This document shows positions 22,937-24,475 of a stretch of 24,475 nucleotides of DNA, piece by piece. The translations under genes and the position numbers were made by a program. The first letter of the stretch is position 1; every line of letters starts with the position of its first letter. The notes under the pieces were generated by a model, which was not told the DNA's origin, ran no database searches, and saw only the letters and a program-made list of their open reading frames with translations. This DNA is from a virus: the IMG/VR virus record IMGVR_UViG_3300007072_000041, positions 1-24,475 of that record. The stretch is one strand, 5' to 3'.

Positions 22937-23164
22937 CTATCGGGTCATGCCGGCGAGTTGATCGTCGGCGGTGATGCGCAGATTCTTGTAGTAGCCGCTG
23001 GCTACCCTCGCCCACCCGAACGGAGTTGCGAGCTCATGCCGGGCGGCGATGCGGCTGAGTTTCAGGCGGTGCGTGCCGTTCGAGAATTCCTTTTTGAGGT
23101 GGCCCCAGCGGTCGAGCTTCCAGCCGTTGCGGGTGGCCCAAATGATCAGTTCTTCGCGGGTCAT
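22937..23164 (-). CDS. Small hypothetical protein
   Basis: The protein has 75 residues. 'MTREELIIWATRNGWKLDRWGHLKKE' begins with a helix and a Gly-Trp turn, then 'HRLKLSRIAARHEL' and 'WARVASGYYKNLRITADDQL'. Such proteins, with a G-x-L-x-K turn and an RLKLS strand, recur in phage and mobile regions but have no known function. It lies 14 bases upstream of the DUF3489 gene in the minus-strand operon. Confidence 0.6.
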   Translation of the reverse strand: MTREELIIWATRNGWKLDRWGHLKKEFSNGTHRLKLSRIAARHELATPFGWARVASGYYKNLRITADDQLAGMTR

Positions 23165-23168
23165 GGCG

Positions 23169-23357
23169 TCAGTCCTCCTGGCGGCGGTCGATGAGACCGC
23201 TTGCGTCCTCGACCGACTGCCGGATGTCGTTCCAGCAGTCGCGGCAGAAGCGGGCTTGGTCGAGCAGCAGCCCGTCGCGGTTGGTCAACACAAGCTCGCG
23301 GTGGATCGGCTTCGCCTCATCGCAAAGCGAGCACTCGATGTAGGGTTGTGCGTTCAT
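23169..23357 (-). CDS. Small CxxC-CxxC zinc-binding protein
   Basis: The protein has 62 residues. Cys9-x2-Cys12 and Cys38-x2-Cys41 form a zinc-ribbon-like pair, with 'IHRELVLTNRDGLLLDQARF' between them. The size and pattern suit a small nucleic-acid or protein-binding zinc ribbon. It lies four bases from the next minus-strand gene, consistent with one transcript. No family name can be given. Confidence 0.6.
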   Translation of the reverse strand: MNAQPYIECSLCDEAKPIHRELVLTNRDGLLLDQARFCRDCWNDIRQSVEDASGLIDRRQED

Positions 23358-23375
23358 GGTTCGTCTCCTGGTGGT

Positions 23376-23624
23376 TCAGTACTCGAGGCCCTTGGCACGG
23401 ACCGCGCTCGTGTCGCCCAGGTCGGCGAGCACGTAAGCGAGGTGCTCGGTGATGCGGCCGAGGTCGCCGGCGTAGCCCCAGTCGGCGCTTCGCGCGGCCT
23501 GTCGCTCCTTGTGCTCGGCCAGGCGCGCGGCGATGCGCTTCAGCAAGTCCTGAGCTTCCGCGTACCGCTCGGCGTACAGGTGAGCGGCGGTTTGTGTCGT
23601 GGTCTGCGCTTTGGTGTTCCTCAT
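23376..23624 (-). CDS. Small helical protein, first of the minus-strand operon
   Basis: The protein has 82 residues. After a Thr/Gln-rich start it is mostly helical ('YAERYAEAQDLLKRIAARLAEHKERQAAR' in outline) with a second helix 'DLGRITEHLAYVLADLGDTSAV'. On the minus strand, GGAG lies six bases before the ATG at 23624. It faces the terminase small-subunit gene across a 90-bp gap, which must hold divergent promoters. TTGAAA on the minus strand near 23684 is a possible -35, but no clear -10 accompanies it. Confidence 0.6.
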   Translation of the reverse strand: MRNTKAQTTTQTAAHLYAERYAEAQDLLKRIAARLAEHKERQAARSADWGYAGDLGRITEHLAYVLADLGDTSAVRAKGLEY

Positions 23625-23714
23625 GGCGACTCCATTCATCGCTCGGGGGCGCGGTCGAAGCAAGCAGAATCGAACAACTGAATCTCGCGACGTTTCAAAC
23701 AGATAGGGCCATCA

Positions 23715-24203
23715 ATGTCGGACAGGCTCATGACCCAGGCCGAATACGCGCGGCACCGCGCCAAGAGCCGCCAGTACATCAGCCGCCTGGCCAAGGCCGG
23801 CGTGCTGGTGATGCGCGGCGGCAAGGTGGACGTTGCCGCATCGGACGCCGTGCTCGATGACCGGCCCGAGCCGGTTTCCGAGCGCGTGGCCGCCTCGCCG
23901 GCCGACAGTACGCCCACGGGCACGACGTTTGCCCAGGCCAGGACCGCCGACATGGTCTTCAAGGCCCGGCTCCGCAAGATGGAGTACGACCAGCGCATGG
24001 GCAAGCTGATGGAGACGGACCTGTTCCGCCAGCGAATCGAAGCGATCTTCGTGGCGGTCAAGGAGACCGCAATGGCGTGGCCGAACCGCGTTGCACCGGA
24101 GATCGCGCCGCTCACCGATGAACGCCAAGTGTGGGAAGTGCTGATGCGGGAGGTGCGCGTCCTGCTCAACGATACGCGGAGCGCCGTCCAGCATGCGCGT
24201 TGA
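23715..24203 (+). CDS. Phage terminase small subunit
   Basis: The protein has 162 residues. The N-terminal helix-turn-helix ('MTQAEYARHRAKSRQYISRLAKAG') fits the DNA-recognition domain of Nu1-like small subunits, and a helical oligomerisation part follows (about 75-155). It binds packaging sites and brings the large subunit to DNA. The next gene begins 11 bases before its stop and encodes a GpA-like large subunit, which strongly supports the assignment. The direction reverses here from the minus-strand operon, marking the start of the packaging and head module. Confidence 0.8.
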   Translation: MSDRLMTQAEYARHRAKSRQYISRLAKAGVLVMRGGKVDVAASDAVLDDRPEPVSERVAASPADSTPTGTTFAQARTADMVFKARLRKMEYDQRMGKLMETDLFRQRIEAIFVAVKETAMAWPNRVAPEIAPLTDERQVWEVLMREVRVLLNDTRSAVQHAR

Positions 24204-24475
24204 CGAGATCCAGATCCTGGCGGCCGATGTGCTGTTGCCGCCGCCGGACCTGACGGTTTCCCAGTGGGCCGATCAGAACCGGCGGTTGTCGTCGGAGTCC
24301 GCCGCGGAGAAGGGTGAGTGGCGGACAGATCGCGCCCCGTATCAGCGCGCCGTGATGGACGCCATGGGGCCCGCGAGTCCTTACGAAACGGTCGTGATGA
24401 TGTGGGCGGCGCAGTCGGGCAAGAGTTCGATGCTCGAAAACTTCCTCGGCTACATCATTGAGCTTGATCCTGGCC
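24193..24475 (+). CDS. Phage terminase large subunit, GpA type (partial)
   Basis: Only the first 94 residues are in view; the right edge cuts the gene. The visible part contains 'LTVSQWADQNRRLSSESAAE' (about 20-39), 'GEWRTDRAPYQRAVMDAM' and then 'VVMMWAAQSGKS', which is the Walker A-like region of GpA-family large terminases. The enzyme cuts concatemeric DNA and pumps it into proheads. The start at 24193 overlaps the small-subunit stop. The full-length protein, its nuclease half and the structural genes would lie to the right. Confidence 0.85.
   Translation, partial: MRVDEIQILAADVLLPPPDLTVSQWADQNRRLSSESAAEKGEWRTDRAPYQRAVMDAMGPASPYETVVMMWAAQSGKSSMLENFLGYIIELDPG

Noticed and set aside
22332-23681. 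Plus-strand frames over the four minus-strand genes
   Set aside because: The minus-strand proteins have domain patterns and ribosome sites; the plus-strand frames are low-complexity shadows.

Overview
The window is GC-rich throughout (roughly 60-65% by eye) and densely coded. Its left edge is ordinary chromosome with two tRNA genes. The rest reads as the left half of a prophage or phage-like element, running from a toxin-antitoxin pair and a large serine recombinase to the start of a terminase gene at the right edge. The host cannot be fixed from the sequence. The DUF2924/serine-recombinase cassette, the GC content and the style of the small phage genes would fit Acidobacteriota (Bryobacter/Solibacter type), but this is an impression, not a demonstrated assignment.

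Layout. 1-1270: no convincing protein genes; tRNA-Pro(CGG) and tRNA-Gln(TTG), a good tRNA promoter and several hairpins. 1271-2061: an AbrB-type antitoxin and a Doc-type Fic toxin, flanked by two copies of a ~40 bp imperfect direct repeat. 2140-4844: a tightly overlapped recombination cassette (62-aa protein, DUF2924, large serine recombinase, HTH protein). 5049-7656: two coupled genes that I cannot assign; the second carries a zinc-finger-like knuckle and a regulator-like winged helix, and they are the best candidate for an undescribed system. 7657-7812: a non-coding stretch with two identical 18-bp inverted repeats. 7813-18053: a long polycistron in which most genes overlap by a few bases: two small proteins, a sigma-like factor, a ParB-like protein, an unknown protein, a nuclease with four Fe-S-type cysteines, a RecA-like (Sak4-type) ATPase, a DUF669 protein, an ERCC4 nuclease, a RecD2-like helicase and a primase-VapE helicase. 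18057-18356: a dense cluster of GGTCCACG/CGTGGACC repeats that looks like an iteron-type origin or regulatory region. 18327-22315: unknown small proteins, a holin-like peptide, a ParB-domain DNA methyltransferase and two small helical proteins. 22344-23624: four small genes on the minus strand, including DUF3489. 23715-24475: terminase small subunit and the start of a GpA-type large subunit; the second gene is cut by the window edge.

How it fits together. The recombinase cassette would integrate or excise the element. The 7.8-18 kb polycistron supplies replication and recombination: primase and helicases, an SSB-like protein, annealing ATPase and two nucleases. The methyltransferase could mark the element's DNA, and the terminase begins the packaging module. 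The ParB-like gene, the toxin-antitoxin pair and the iteron-like cluster beside the primase also allow a plasmid-like (phage-plasmid) lifestyle, although no ParA and no lytic repressor are visible here.
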